In this document: piece after piece, positions 35,975 through 45,346 of the stretch
Numbering within the stretch: position 1 is the stretch's first letter
Layout of the letters: each line of letters begins with the position of its first letter
Source of the DNA: Desulfobulbaceae bacterium BRH_c16a
GTDB taxonomy: Bacteria; Desulfobacterota; Desulfobulbia; Desulfobulbales; Desulfocapsaceae
DNA: 64,000 nt
Assembly: GCA_000961725.1 (NCBI GenBank)
Contig: LADS01000060.1
Location: forward strand, 48,299-112,298
Direction: 5' to 3'
Notes under the pieces: generated by a model
What the model was told of the DNA's origin: nothing
The model's database searches: none
Seen by the model: the letters and a program-made list of their open reading frames with translations, nothing else
Position numbers and translations under genes: made by a program

Positions 35975-36817
35975 CTAGCCTTCATCTCTTTCAGAATTAC
36001 GCATGCTCGCGACAATCCGGCCTATTTTGGCTTTCCCGGTGACTTTCAATATATCTCTGCGGGAATCCCTGGAAAGATAAACCACATACCCGGACATTTT
36101 TTTCTTCCTCGGCTCCTCGAGGGAACGGGTCTGAAGAACGATCTCCCAGACATCGCGCACCGTACCTTCGACCTCAAGAGCCGTTTCTCCCCGGCAGAAC
36201 AATTGAAGTTCATATTGTTTATTGCCGGTAAAAATATCGAATACTTCGGTGGTTCCTGCTGCCCAATTGAGACTGCGGAGGAGAAATACGGTTGAAAAGG
36301 GATCAAGAACAAAACTCTCCGATGAAAATTCCTTTTCCGTCCGCTTGGGTTTTTTGCCTCGCCTGGTTTCAATCTGGACTGCTGTGACCCGGTCTGGCTC
36401 GGGAAACTCTATTAGAGTAATTTTGTGCTTCGATCCGGCCTGCTCCTCAACAACTGCTTGAGTCGGCTGAATCGGGTTTGCCGACATAGCCACCTTTCCC
36501 TTGTACGAATACAATTTGCTCAGATTGCTGCGGGCTCTTGCGGCAACTTTAAGCATAAAGTCGTCGCCCTCCTTTTCCACTTCAATGGTGGCCTTGCCGA
36601 TGCGCAGACTGTTAAGGAATAGATCGTAATAGCTGGTTCCGGAAATATCGTCTTTTTTGTTCATATTCAGTTCGGCAGTGCTTTTGTTTCGCGCCGATTC
36701 GTTCTCCGGTTTCTCGACCCCTGTTCCGGCGGGCATGGAGAAGACAACCGATGCAGCAACAAAGGTTACCGAAATTAAACAACATATTGAAATTAAAAAT
36801 CTACCTGGTACGTTCAT
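35975..36817 (-). CDS. DUF3108 exported protein
   Basis: 280 residues with a signal peptide (RFLISICCLISVTFVAASVVFSMPA). The mature part fits DUF3108: SYYDLFLNSLRIGKATIEVEKEGDDFMLKVAARARSNLSKLYSYKG, then VLDPFSTVFLLRSLNW and the closing VYLSRDSRRDILKVTGKAKIGRI. These are periplasmic beta-rich proteins of unknown role. A low-complexity, Lys/Glu/Asn-rich linker follows the signal. It is divergent from the riboswitch operon's upstream end and followed by IS66-like sequence upstream of its start. Confidence 0.85.
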   Translation of the reverse strand: MNVPGRFLISICCLISVTFVAASVVFSMPAGTGVEKPENESARNKSTAELNMNKKDDISGTSYYDLFLNSLRIGKATIEVEKEGDDFMLKVAARARSNLSKLYSYKGKVAMSANPIQPTQAVVEEQAGSKHKITLIEFPEPDRVTAVQIETRRGKKPKRTEKEFSSESFVLDPFSTVFLLRSLNWAAGTTEVFDIFTGNKQYELQLFCRGETALEVEGTVRDVWEIVLQTRSLEEPRKKKMSGYVVYLSRDSRRDILKVTGKAKIGRIVASMRNSERDEG

Positions 36818-36936
36818 GAGGATTCTCTTTCAGGAAGGTTAACAAATACATGGTGAAGCTCCCATCTTTTGACGAAAATGGTCGTATCGGATTGAACATG
36901 ATATCCTAAAACAATTTCATTCCAGGTACAATAGAT

Positions 36937-36980
36937 GTAATCGTTCACCGGTACACATCAAAAGATTGCATAACCCGGAT
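36937..36980 (+). mobile_element. Solo IS66-like end, matching the element at 25.9 kb
   Basis: 44 bases from GTAATCGTTCACCGGTAC to CATAACCCGGAT are the reverse complement of 25959-26002 with only two mismatches. The terminal GTAA again marks the outer end. No partner end or target duplication was found, so it is a decayed fragment in the 272-base gap before the barrel gene at 37090. Confidence 0.7.
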
Positions 36981-37089
36981 GCCCTGGATTACTTGATGTC
37001 TCTTGGGGTTTGCGGTACACTTATTTACTAGGATTACCGGTGTCGAAGTCTTGGGAAAAATAGAGATGTAATGGCAATTTCAGGAGAAT

Positions 37090-38103
37090 ATGAAGACCAT
37101 AACACCAATCGCAATACTTGCATTTTTTCTTCTGTCTTCCGAAGTGACTTCAGCCAGGAATCCCCCGGAGAACTGGGGGGCCGTACAGGGCGAAGATCTT
37201 CCGATTCTTGACGAAGAGCAGGAAAAATCGCTTGACGGTGCGCAGGTGCTTGCATCTGAAAAACTGCTTGGGGCGGCGGAATGGATCGACTCGTTTTTCG
37301 ATGACGATCGCATATTCGTCGAAGAAAACACCACTCGAGCCACCCTGAGACTCACTCTGGGATACAGCAAAAACGACGACTTCGAGATCAAACCGAGGTT
37401 TGATCTGCGGCTGAGACTCCCTCGACTTTCGGAGCGGGCAAATCTTTTCATAGAAGCCGGAGACGACGAAGATTTCAATATCGAGGACGATCCACTTGGC
37501 GATCGTCTTGGCGACGAAGATGGTACCAGAAATGAGCTGAGCGCCGGCTTGAGGTATTTTTTCAGGCAGAGCAAAAAAATGAATATCTCTTTCGATGCCG
37601 GGTTCTCATGGGATTATCTCTTTGCCGGTGCGCGATATCGATCGATTCAGGACTTCGGCGAATGGCTGGGCAGGTTTACCAACCGGCTGCGATATTACAC
37701 CGACGATGGTCTGGAGAACAGAACCTCCTATGACCTGGAGAAACGGTTGCATCCAAGCTGGCTGTTCCGGGCAACCTCCAGCATCAATCTGTATGAGGAA
37801 GAAGATGGTATCCCCCATTCCCAGTATTTCCGGTTCTACCAGGTATTGAGTTCGCATCAGGCAGTCTCGTACGAGTCGGCCCTGTATTTTGACACCGAAC
37901 CTAGCTACAAAATGACTGACACCCGCTTCCTGGTCAGTTACCGTCAACGTTTTTTCCGGGATTGGCTGGTGCTTGAAGTTTCTCCGAGAGTAACCTTTCC
38001 CGAGGACCGTGACCGTGAGGCGAATCCGGGCATCATTATTAAACTTGAGGCCGCTCTCGGTTATAAAGCCGACGAGGAAGGATATCGCAAAATATTTCGC
38101 TAA
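37090..38103 (+). CDS. Outer-membrane beta-barrel protein, unknown
   Basis: 337 residues, signal peptide MKTITPIAILAFFLLSSEVTSA. Acidic N-terminal region (WGAVQGEDLPILDEEQEKSLDGA...SFFDDDRIFVEENT), then amphipathic strands with regular aromatic ends (ATLRLTLGYSKNDDFEIKPRFDLRLRLP, LSAGLRYFF, ISFDAGFSWDYLFAGARYR). This pattern indicates a 12-14-stranded barrel. AGGAG lies before the ATG. No named family recognised. It ends nine bases from the convergent exporter gene, with no visible terminator. Confidence 0.75.
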   Translation: MKTITPIAILAFFLLSSEVTSARNPPENWGAVQGEDLPILDEEQEKSLDGAQVLASEKLLGAAEWIDSFFDDDRIFVEENTTRATLRLTLGYSKNDDFEIKPRFDLRLRLPRLSERANLFIEAGDDEDFNIEDDPLGDRLGDEDGTRNELSAGLRYFFRQSKKMNISFDAGFSWDYLFAGARYRSIQDFGEWLGRFTNRLRYYTDDGLENRTSYDLEKRLHPSWLFRATSSINLYEEEDGIPHSQYFRFYQVLSSHQAVSYESALYFDTEPSYKMTDTRFLVSYRQRFFRDWLVLEVSPRVTFPEDRDREANPGIIIKLEAALGYKADEEGYRKIFR

Positions 38104-38112
38104 GCTTGGGTA

Positions 38113-38970
38113 TCAGCGAAGCCGGGTCAGGACTACAACCGCCGCAACAACCAGCCCAGCCCCGAGCGCCTGTACCGGTCCCAGTTTTTCCTCCAGAAAA
38201 AAATAGGCGAGCACCAGGGTTACCACCGGCTCCAGGGTAGAGAGGGTTGAAGCGTCGCTTGCTCCCAGCCGCCTCATTCCGGCAAAAAAGAAAACTATCG
38301 GCATTACAGTCGATACAACGGCGATAGCCGCGACCGCCAGCCACCCCTCCAACGCAGTAGGATAACCGGGGCCTTCGATGATCATGGCCGTTCCGAAGAC
38401 CGCGGCGGCAGAGAGCATGATGACGCAACCGGCACTCACCGCCCCGGTTCGGCCGATAACTCCTTCACCAACCAGAATATAGACGGTATACACCAAGGCC
38501 GCCCCCAGCCCAAAGGCTATTCCTGTCGGCGACCCAGCCAGGCCGCCGGTCACTGTCAGCAAAATGCCGAACAGCGCAAGCAACGCAAGCATCATTTTTG
38601 CAATTGTCAATTTTCTTCGACCAAGTGCGGCCGAGCCGATAATGACCAAGGCCGGATAGAGATAAAGCAGGAGACCTGTCAAACCGGCGGTGGCATGTTG
38701 CAGGGCCGAGAAAAAACAGAAGGATTGTCCGGCATAGCCGAGGCTCCCCATAAGAATCAGAGTTCCCAGATCCCTCCCCCTTGGCCATGGTTGTTTCAGA
38801 CTGACCATGAGCAATACCATAAGGGTGCCTGCGGCGAGAAAACGAAAAAACAGGACCGTCGCGGTGGAAGCCCCGGAACCAAAGACAATTTTACCGAAAA
38901 TCGCCATTGCCCCGAAACCGATGGCGGAACCTGCGATGAAAAGTGCTCCGCCAAGTCGCTCTGAAATCAT
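38113..38970 (-). CDS. EamA/DMT-family transporter
   Basis: 285 residues, ten hydrophobic helices as two five-helix EamA repeats: ~10-135 (LFIAGSAIGFGAMAIFGKIVFG...) and ~150-285 (GIAFGLGAALVYTVYILVGEGVIG...). The repeat-ending motifs (SLGYAGQSFCFFSALQHATAGLTGLLLYLYPALV and GMRRLGASDASTLSTLEPVVTLVLAYFFLEEKL) are typical. DMT transporters export amino acids, nucleobases or other metabolites; the substrate here is unknown. Single gene. Confidence 0.92.
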   Translation of the reverse strand: MISERLGGALFIAGSAIGFGAMAIFGKIVFGSGASTATVLFFRFLAAGTLMVLLMVSLKQPWPRGRDLGTLILMGSLGYAGQSFCFFSALQHATAGLTGLLLYLYPALVIIGSAALGRRKLTIAKMMLALLALFGILLTVTGGLAGSPTGIAFGLGAALVYTVYILVGEGVIGRTGAVSAGCVIMLSAAAVFGTAMIIEGPGYPTALEGWLAVAAIAVVSTVMPIVFFFAGMRRLGASDASTLSTLEPVVTLVLAYFFLEEKLGPVQALGAGLVVAAVVVLTRLR

Positions 38971-39253
38971 CTCTTTTTCTCCGCTGTTGTTGCCGTCATA
39001 TGGTATTCTTTTCTATAAGATAACGTTCGGCTCATAAAGTTATCGCTCACATCTGTCCGATTCCTACTGGGCTGATCACATTATCATAATGTTTTAGTTA
39101 TCGAAACTGCCATTTTCTGGATGTGCGGGACGGTGCCCTGCCCGCCGGAAACAAAAGAGGATTGGCTGAGCAACATGCGGGTTGTGTCCAGGCTTATTCA
39201 GATAGAGGCCGAGAGTCCGCCTTCCGACCACTTCATTAGTTAAAGGAGGAAAC

Positions 39254-40096
39254 ATGAAAGGATTCAATCGCTTGCTTTTTATCGCTATCATTTTTGCTAT
39301 CTTCTATTATGTCGGCTGGAAAGACGACCATAAGAGCCCGCAGCAAAGCGGCAATCAGAGCCCGCCACAGCAGGCCGTTCATGTCGAACTGCCAGAGGTT
39401 CCTCCCGAACCTTCCGCCCCGGACTCCGTGGCCGAGCGCATGTTGCCGCCCTGGCCGCCTGTCATGGAAAGCGACGCGGCTGTAGTTCTTGCCGACTCGC
39501 TGACCAGAAAAAATTTCGTCCTCATTTTTGACGGGTCAGGCAGCATGGCCAGGCCGGGCTGTTCCGGGGACCGACCCAAGCATGAGGTAGCCCGGGAGGC
39601 AGTCATCGAGTGGACGACATCTGTCCCGGAGGATGCCAATCTGGGACTCATCGCCTTCGACCGCAACGGTTTCTCCACCCGCCTGCCGCTGGGTCTTGCC
39701 AATCGCCCGCAGTTCAAAAAGGAAATCGAGAAAGTCGTCCCGGATAACAATAAACCGCTCACCATGGCCCTCAACACCGCCTATGACATGCTGGCCGAGC
39801 AGGGCCGCAAACAATTGGGCTATGGGGAGTATACGGTGGTGATCATCACCGATGGGGCGGCGGACGATATCAACTCGCTGGCGCAAAGTGTCAACATGGT
39901 CCTGACAACGTCGCCGATCATGATCCATACCATCGGCTTCTGTATCTCCGGGGATCATCCCCTCAACCGGACGGGAAGAACCTCTTACCTGGCCGTCAAT
40001 AACCCGGCGGAATTGCGGAAAGGGTTGCAGGAGGTGTTGGCCGAGGCAGAAACATTTGATATCGACGGCTTCAACGAACAGGGGTCGACCAAATGA
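39254..40096 (+). CDS. Membrane-anchored von Willebrand factor A domain protein
   Basis: 280 residues. N-terminal helix (LLFIAIIFAIFYYVGW) then a Pro/Gln-rich linker (~25-75). The vWA domain has a complete MIDAS metal site: D93-G-S-G-S97, the Thr in NKPLTMAL, and the Asp in IITDGAADD. Such domains bind protein partners through Mg2+/Mn2+. The domain carries a conserved Cys (GCSGDRPKH) and a late Cys (GFCISGDH). AGGAGG precedes the ATG. The stop overlaps the D-serine dehydratase start (ATGA), an unusual partnership. Probable location: anchored in the inner membrane, facing the periplasm. Confidence 0.9.
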   Translation: MKGFNRLLFIAIIFAIFYYVGWKDDHKSPQQSGNQSPPQQAVHVELPEVPPEPSAPDSVAERMLPPWPPVMESDAAVVLADSLTRKNFVLIFDGSGSMARPGCSGDRPKHEVAREAVIEWTTSVPEDANLGLIAFDRNGFSTRLPLGLANRPQFKKEIEKVVPDNNKPLTMALNTAYDMLAEQGRKQLGYGEYTVVIITDGAADDINSLAQSVNMVLTTSPIMIHTIGFCISGDHPLNRTGRTSYLAVNNPAELRKGLQEVLAEAETFDIDGFNEQGSTK

Positions 40097-41508
40097 ACAA
40101 TACCGGGTGTTGCGGTGGCGGAATCTCCTGCCCGCCGGGTGAGAAAAAAAATATCCTTGAGAAAAACGTAGGCGGACTGAAAGTTAGCGAATGGCTTACC
40201 CGCTGTCCGCTTCTGGGCGAAATCATGGCCTACCGGGAAGTCAGCTGGTTTACCCCGCAGGATATGCAGGATCAAGCCGCTGCCCCTCCTCAAGGGACGA
40301 GCCTCGGCACCAGGGATATCGAAGAGGCCGCCGACAGGCTCGACCGCTTCCGCCCGTTCATCGCCCACGCCTTCCCGGAAACAGCGGTCGATCGCGGTCT
40401 GATCGAATCGCCTCTGCGCCCGATTCCGCTCATGCAGGCGGCTCTTGCCGATCATTACGGGGTCCGGCTGCCCGGCAAACTGCTGCTGAAATGCGATAAT
40501 CTCTTGCCCATTTCCGGTTCAATCAAGGCTCGCGGCGGCATCTATGAAGTGCTGAAACACGCGGAACGGGTCGCCCAGGCCAATAATCTCCTGCCGCCGG
40601 ACAGCGACTATTCCGCCCTGTTGGGTGACTCCGCCCGAAAGATTTTTGCCGATCATGCAATCGCTGTCGGCTCGACCGGCAACCTGGGTCTTTCCATCGG
40701 CATCATCGGCGCCCGTTTCGGGTTTAAAGTGACCGTCCACATGTCCGCCGAGGCCCGCAAGTGGAAGAAGGATCTGCTCCGGCACCATGGCGTTGCAGTC
40801 ATCGAACACCGGGGCGATTACAATCAGGCGGTGGCGGAGGGCCGCAGACAGGCGGAGGGCGACCCGCGATGCCATTTTATCGATGACGAGAACTCGGCAG
40901 ATCTCTTTCTCGGTTATGCGGTGGCTGCCGGGAGGGTGCGGCAGCAACTGGCCGAGTTGGCCATTCCCGTCGATGCCGACCATCCGCTCTTTGTCTATCT
41001 GCCCTGCGGGGTCGGAGGCGGCCCCGGCGGCATCGCTTCCGGTCTGAAGCTCCTCTTCGGCAAAAACGTGCATTGCTTTTTCGCCGAACCGACCCATTCG
41101 CCCTGCATGCTCATCGGCCTCTACACCGGCCTGCATGACGGCGTTTCGGTGCGTGATTTCGGTCTTGACGGCAAAACCGCAGCGGATGGTCTGGCGGTCA
41201 GCCGCCCGTCCGGTTTCGTGGGCAAGATCATAGCCCCGGTGATCGACGGGATTTTTACCGTGGGTGACGCAGCCATGTTACGCCTGCTTGCTCTTCTGGC
41301 CGATACCGAAGGGATGAAAATGGAACCCTCGGCTCTTGCCGGAATGATTGGCCCACTCCGGATACTTGCGGCAGACGGTTATCAAATGAGTCGTGCCTTG
41401 AACTCGAAAATGACCGGTGCGACTCATCTCGTCTGGGGAACCGGCGGCGGGATGGTTCCGGATGAGGAGATGGCTGCCGATTATCTGAAGGGAAAGAGGG
41501 AAATGTAA
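40093..41508 (+). CDS. dsdA: D-serine dehydratase (D-serine ammonia-lyase)
   Basis: 471 residues. Fold-type II pyridoxal-phosphate enzyme with the Schiff-base lysine K145 in ISGSIKARGG, the phosphate-binding glycine loop PCGVGGGPGGIASGL, and GSTGNLGLSIGI. ENSADLFLGYAVAAGRVRQQL, FAEPTHSPCMLIGLYTG and DGLAVSRPSGFVG match DsdA closely. It converts D-serine (or D-threonine) to pyruvate (2-oxobutyrate) and ammonia. An extra Cys/Gly-rich tip (MNNTGCCGGGISCPP) precedes the family start. Coupled by overlap to a vWA gene before it and an EAL-HDOD gene after it. Confidence 0.93.
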   Translation: MNNTGCCGGGISCPPGEKKNILEKNVGGLKVSEWLTRCPLLGEIMAYREVSWFTPQDMQDQAAAPPQGTSLGTRDIEEAADRLDRFRPFIAHAFPETAVDRGLIESPLRPIPLMQAALADHYGVRLPGKLLLKCDNLLPISGSIKARGGIYEVLKHAERVAQANNLLPPDSDYSALLGDSARKIFADHAIAVGSTGNLGLSIGIIGARFGFKVTVHMSAEARKWKKDLLRHHGVAVIEHRGDYNQAVAEGRRQAEGDPRCHFIDDENSADLFLGYAVAAGRVRQQLAELAIPVDADHPLFVYLPCGVGGGPGGIASGLKLLFGKNVHCFFAEPTHSPCMLIGLYTGLHDGVSVRDFGLDGKTAADGLAVSRPSGFVGKIIAPVIDGIFTVGDAAMLRLLALLADTEGMKMEPSALAGMIGPLRILAADGYQMSRALNSKMTGATHLVWGTGGGMVPDEEMAADYLKGKREM

Positions 41509-42719
41509 TGGAAACAACAATTGCCCGGCAGCCAATTTTCAATACCCACAAAAAGTTGTTCGCCTATGAGCTGCTCTATCGAGGACTGGAAGAACTGAGC
41601 CTGGCCCTGGTTGGCGGCGATCGCGCGACTTCCGCCCTGCTCACCAGCTCGTTTCTTACTGAAGGGCTGGAAAAAATCAGCAACAACAGGCCTTGTTTCG
41701 TTAATTTTACCGAAGAACTTTTAGTGCAGAACGTTGCCGCAAACTTTCCCTGCGATAAAATCGTCGTTGAAATTCTCGAGGACGTTCAACCGACACCGGC
41801 CGTTATCGCTGCATGTAAGCAGCTGAAAAAACAGGGTTATACGCTTGCCCTCGACGACTTCGTTTATGGTAGAAATCTTATCCCGTTGATCGAGCTGGCC
41901 GATATCATTAAATTCGATTTTCGCCTGACGCCGATCAAGGAGATTGGCAAGGCTCTGGGATCTCTCGCTCCCTATAACATCGAATTCCTGGCTGAAAAAG
42001 TTGAGACCTACGCAGAATTTCATCAGGCTCTCGGCCTCGGCTGCAAATATTTCCAGGGATACTTTTTTGCCAAACCGGAAGTGATGCAGATCAAGGAACT
42101 TGCTGCATCAACGATTACCCTGCTCGGCCTGGTAGCCGAAGTCAACCGCCCGTCGGTAGAGAAAAAGCGGCTGACGGAACTTATATCCGCCGACGTATCC
42201 CTCTCCTATAAGCTGTTGCGCTATATCAATTCCGCCTACTTTTCCCGGGTGAGTAAAATCGACTCCATCTCCCATGCAATTGCCTTTCTTGGCGAAAATG
42301 AAGTCAAACGCTTTATCACCATGCTGGTCATCTCGCAAATGGCCTCAAACAAACCGACAGAACTCGTCCATCTGGCCGCAATCCGGGCAAAATTCTGCGA
42401 AGGACTTGCAAAAGCAAGCCGGAAAGCTGCAAACCCGGAAGAACTTTTCATGCTCGGTTTATTCTCCCTGCTCCATGCCATGCTCGATGTCTCAATCGTC
42501 GAGGTCATCAACAAGATTCCGGTTTCAAATGACGTTTTCCTTGCCCTCACCCGGCAGGAGGGACCCTTAACCAAATTTCTGGAAACTGTCATCGCCTACG
42601 AAAAAAGAGCAGGGGATACCTGTTGCAAATCTTTGAATTCAATTGAAGTCCCCGAGGAGAAAGTAACCGGGATATATCTGGCAGCGGTCAGCTATGCCGA
42701 TACTCTCACCAGTATGTAA
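41508..42719 (+). CDS. EAL-HDOD signalling protein
   Basis: 403 residues. An N-terminal EAL-like domain (1-~195) in which the EAL triad is replaced (ARQPIFNTHKKLFAYELLYRG) is expected to be inactive as a phosphodiesterase. The HDOD domain (~205-400) begins LVAEVNRPSVEKKRLTELISADVSLSYKLLRYINSAYF, with ISHAIAFLGENEVKRFITML and HAMLDVSIVEVI. Such YuxH-type proteins sense or relay cyclic-di-GMP (known by family). The start codon shares a base with the dsdA stop (TAATG), so translation is coupled. Confidence 0.92.
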   Translation: METTIARQPIFNTHKKLFAYELLYRGLEELSLALVGGDRATSALLTSSFLTEGLEKISNNRPCFVNFTEELLVQNVAANFPCDKIVVEILEDVQPTPAVIAACKQLKKQGYTLALDDFVYGRNLIPLIELADIIKFDFRLTPIKEIGKALGSLAPYNIEFLAEKVETYAEFHQALGLGCKYFQGYFFAKPEVMQIKELAASTITLLGLVAEVNRPSVEKKRLTELISADVSLSYKLLRYINSAYFSRVSKIDSISHAIAFLGENEVKRFITMLVISQMASNKPTELVHLAAIRAKFCEGLAKASRKAANPEELFMLGLFSLLHAMLDVSIVEVINKIPVSNDVFLALTRQEGPLTKFLETVIAYEKRAGDTCCKSLNSIEVPEEKVTGIYLAAVSYADTLTSM

Positions 42720-42811
42720 ATCGTTTTCACTCGTTCAAGGAGGGGCGGCGAAGTACCGCATGGGAATATGAACGTACAAATACCACCCCCTCGATCTTCT
42801 TCGTTTGTTTG

Positions 42812-42967
42812 TCTCCGGAGATGAAGTGCCTGTTCATGTCCGGCTACACCGCCAGTGTCATTGCCGACCGGGGGGTCCTGGACGAAGGAATCGACTTTAT
42901 CCAGAAACCATTTTCGGCCGAGGAGTTGACGGCCAAAGTATGGGAGGTGCTGGCAGCCGGCAAATGA
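42812..42967 (+). pseudogene. Receiver-domain C-terminal remnant
   Basis: The frame SPEMKCLFMSGYTASVIADRG...DFIQKPFSAEELTAKVWEVL-AAGK ends at TGA 42967. It is the last third of a response-regulator receiver domain, close to the end of the hybrid kinase at 22.9 kb (LKVLFMSGYTANVIAHNG...FLQKPYS). The phosphoacceptor Asp and N-terminal part are missing. The 274-base gap between the EAL-HDOD and MCP genes holds little else, so this is likely a relic of a lost hybrid kinase. Confidence 0.75.
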
Positions 42968-42993
42968 CCGACCGCCTAATCCAGACTTAACTA

Positions 42994-45153
42994 CTATATC
43001 TTGAACTTCTCGATAAGACTTTTCAACGACTGGGAAAGAAGCCGAAGTTCGTCGGCATTCCGCCGCACCTCGCCGGTACCTGTCGAGATCTCCTTCACCG
43101 CATAATTCACCTCGGAAATATCCACGGCAATCTGCTGCGAAACCGACGAACTCTGGGCAACATTCTCCGAGACTTCACTGATCCCTTCCCCTGCCTGGAC
43201 TATGTTGGTGATCAGTTCGGTCATGGTGGCATTTTGTTCGTCAAGGGAAACTGCGATACCGGACACAATCGTATCGATTTCGGTTATAATATCGCTGATT
43301 TTTTTAATTCCGGTGACGGTGACGCCGGTCGAACTCTGGATCCCGTCGATGCGATCTTTGATCTCCCCGGTGGCAACCGCGGTCTGTTTCGCCAGATCCT
43401 TAATCTCATTTGCCACCACCGCGAAACCTTTGCCTGCTTCGCCGGCTCGAGCTGCTTCAATCGTCGCATTCAAGGCCAGCAGATTGGTCTGGGCCGAGAT
43501 CTCGGCAATGGTTTCCGTTACCTTGCCGATATCCTCTGCGGCCCTGCCCAAGGCATCGACCTTTTTCGAGATGTCGGCAGCCTGGACAACCGCATCGCCG
43601 GTGATCGCCTTGGCATTCATGGTCGAACGCTGAATCTCTCCGACGCTGGAACTGATCTCCTCGGTGGCAGTAGTCATCACGTTGAGATTTGCCGCGGCCT
43701 CTTCGGTTGCCGCCGCCACAGAGGTCATGTTCGAACTCATCTCTTCGGTAGCCGCGGCAACCGAAGAGGCCCGCTGGGCCGAATCACCGGCTCCGGCATC
43801 AATGTTACCGGAAATTTCCGCCAGCTTTTGTGAGGACACGTTGAGGTTGGTGCTGTTGGTATTGACATCTTTGACAAGGGTCCGGACATTGGCGATGAAT
43901 GAATGCATGTAGGCGCTCAGTTCGGCGAATTCATCGCGTATCGCAGAGCGGAAAATGCCGCATTCACTGCACGAACTGTATTCGCCGCTGAGGATTTTCG
44001 GACACTGAATGACAGACGCGGCAGAGCCGGCCTCCTCCCAGCAGTACCCTTCTTTGCCGTACATCGAGCAACCCTTGTTGTTGCATGCCATTTTCTCGGA
44101 GCAGTTTACCGTGTCGACTGCCGCCGTATCGACTTCCTGCGATAAATCGCCGCGGCTGGCAAACTCCAGCAGCCGAATGAATTTTTTTACCGGCCGGTCG
44201 ATTAATTTGACAAAAAGAAAGTAGACAAAGAACTGGATGACCATCAGGGCCGCAAGGCCGATAAGAACCGATGCCAGAGCGCCCTTTTTCGCTGCCTGCA
44301 GTACTGCCCCGATGTCCTTCGGGATGGCCAGAATACCGACCGGCTTGCCGGAAAAATCCAGGAGAGCGGCATAGGCGGTCATCAGTTCCCGGCCGTCCTT
44401 ATCCACCCGCTGAATGGTTATCTTCTCCGACTGCATCATTTCGCGGAGATAGGGATATCTTGATTCGGGGATAGTGAAATCATGGGTTTTGGCCTGGTAT
44501 TTGAACCCATTGCCATCCGGGATAATGACCGAAACATCGAGATTGAGATTCGCCTTTATCTGTCCGAGAAGCTTATCGTTGAGTGGAACCCCGAACTCAA
44601 CGGAGCCGGCATGCTTTTTATTTAAGTACCGGATCGGCACAACGGCGCGAATCGCCAGCCCCGCATCTCCATCCTCAAGACCTACTGTATCCTGTTGTTT
44701 TTCATTGACATAGACAACCGATTTCCGAAAACCGGCGAGATCGTCGCCAAACTTTTCCGGCTTCTGCAGCCTGAGAAAGGAGACTGCCGGTGCAACATGA
44801 AAATGGAAGACATTCAGATCCAGTAATTTCTGTAAATTCTGGTAAAGCGGCAGGGTCACGCCGAGGAGCGAATCCCGATCCTGAAACATCACATTGTCCT
44901 GAATAGACGGCATTCCCGCCACGGTGTGAGCCAGAAGCTTAAGCTGTTCAGGTTTTTCCACCGTCAGTTGATCCCTGACCTGAACTATGGCGGTGGTCAA
45001 CTCTTCCTCAAGCCGGGAAACTGCGTTTTCGATTGTAGTGCGATAGGAGAAGAAGGATGGAATAGCAACCATCAGGGTTACGAGTAAACCAAGAGTCGTA
45101 AGCAGCTTGGTTTTTACTTTGGAGGGAACAATTTTTTTCATGAATGAAACCAT
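42994..45153 (-). CDS. Methyl-accepting chemotaxis protein with cysteine-rich insert
   Basis: 719 residues, ATG 45153 with AGGAG upstream. Helix TM1 ~16-38; periplasmic double-Cache-like sensor (~40-285) including HFHVAPAVSFLRLQKPEKFGDDL; TM2 ~292-316; HAMP (~315-340). Then a cytoplasmic insert with seven cysteines at 351, 357, 362, 371, 384, 395 and 398 (CxxxxxC, GC, CWEEAG, QCP, CSEC), and the MCP signalling domain with hairpin tip AEISAQTNLLALNATIEAARAGEAGKGFAVVANEIKDLA. The insert resembles a metal or Fe-S site near HAMP and would add redox sensing. Ligand unknown. No che genes are nearby. Confidence 0.92.
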   Translation of the reverse strand: MVSFMKKIVPSKVKTKLLTTLGLLVTLMVAIPSFFSYRTTIENAVSRLEEELTTAIVQVRDQLTVEKPEQLKLLAHTVAGMPSIQDNVMFQDRDSLLGVTLPLYQNLQKLLDLNVFHFHVAPAVSFLRLQKPEKFGDDLAGFRKSVVYVNEKQQDTVGLEDGDAGLAIRAVVPIRYLNKKHAGSVEFGVPLNDKLLGQIKANLNLDVSVIIPDGNGFKYQAKTHDFTIPESRYPYLREMMQSEKITIQRVDKDGRELMTAYAALLDFSGKPVGILAIPKDIGAVLQAAKKGALASVLIGLAALMVIQFFVYFLFVKLIDRPVKKFIRLLEFASRGDLSQEVDTAAVDTVNCSEKMACNNKGCSMYGKEGYCWEEAGSAASVIQCPKILSGEYSSCSECGIFRSAIRDEFAELSAYMHSFIANVRTLVKDVNTNSTNLNVSSQKLAEISGNIDAGAGDSAQRASSVAAATEEMSSNMTSVAAATEEAAANLNVMTTATEEISSSVGEIQRSTMNAKAITGDAVVQAADISKKVDALGRAAEDIGKVTETIAEISAQTNLLALNATIEAARAGEAGKGFAVVANEIKDLAKQTAVATGEIKDRIDGIQSSTGVTVTGIKKISDIITEIDTIVSGIAVSLDEQNATMTELITNIVQAGEGISEVSENVAQSSSVSQQIAVDISEVNYAVKEISTGTGEVRRNADELRLLSQSLKSLIEKFKI

Positions 45154-45346
45154 GGACGTCTCCTGAAGTTGCAGATTTTATCTCACCACCCGGCTGGCTT
45201 TGTCCAATGCTATCACAATCTCAAGAGGATATGAATAGCTTTTTTCATATACAGCCATTCCCTCGATTTCTTGTAAAAAACATCCGGATGAGGTACGTAT
45301 AACAAAAAGATTGGTATTATATCCAGTATTGCTAAGAGGATATCCT

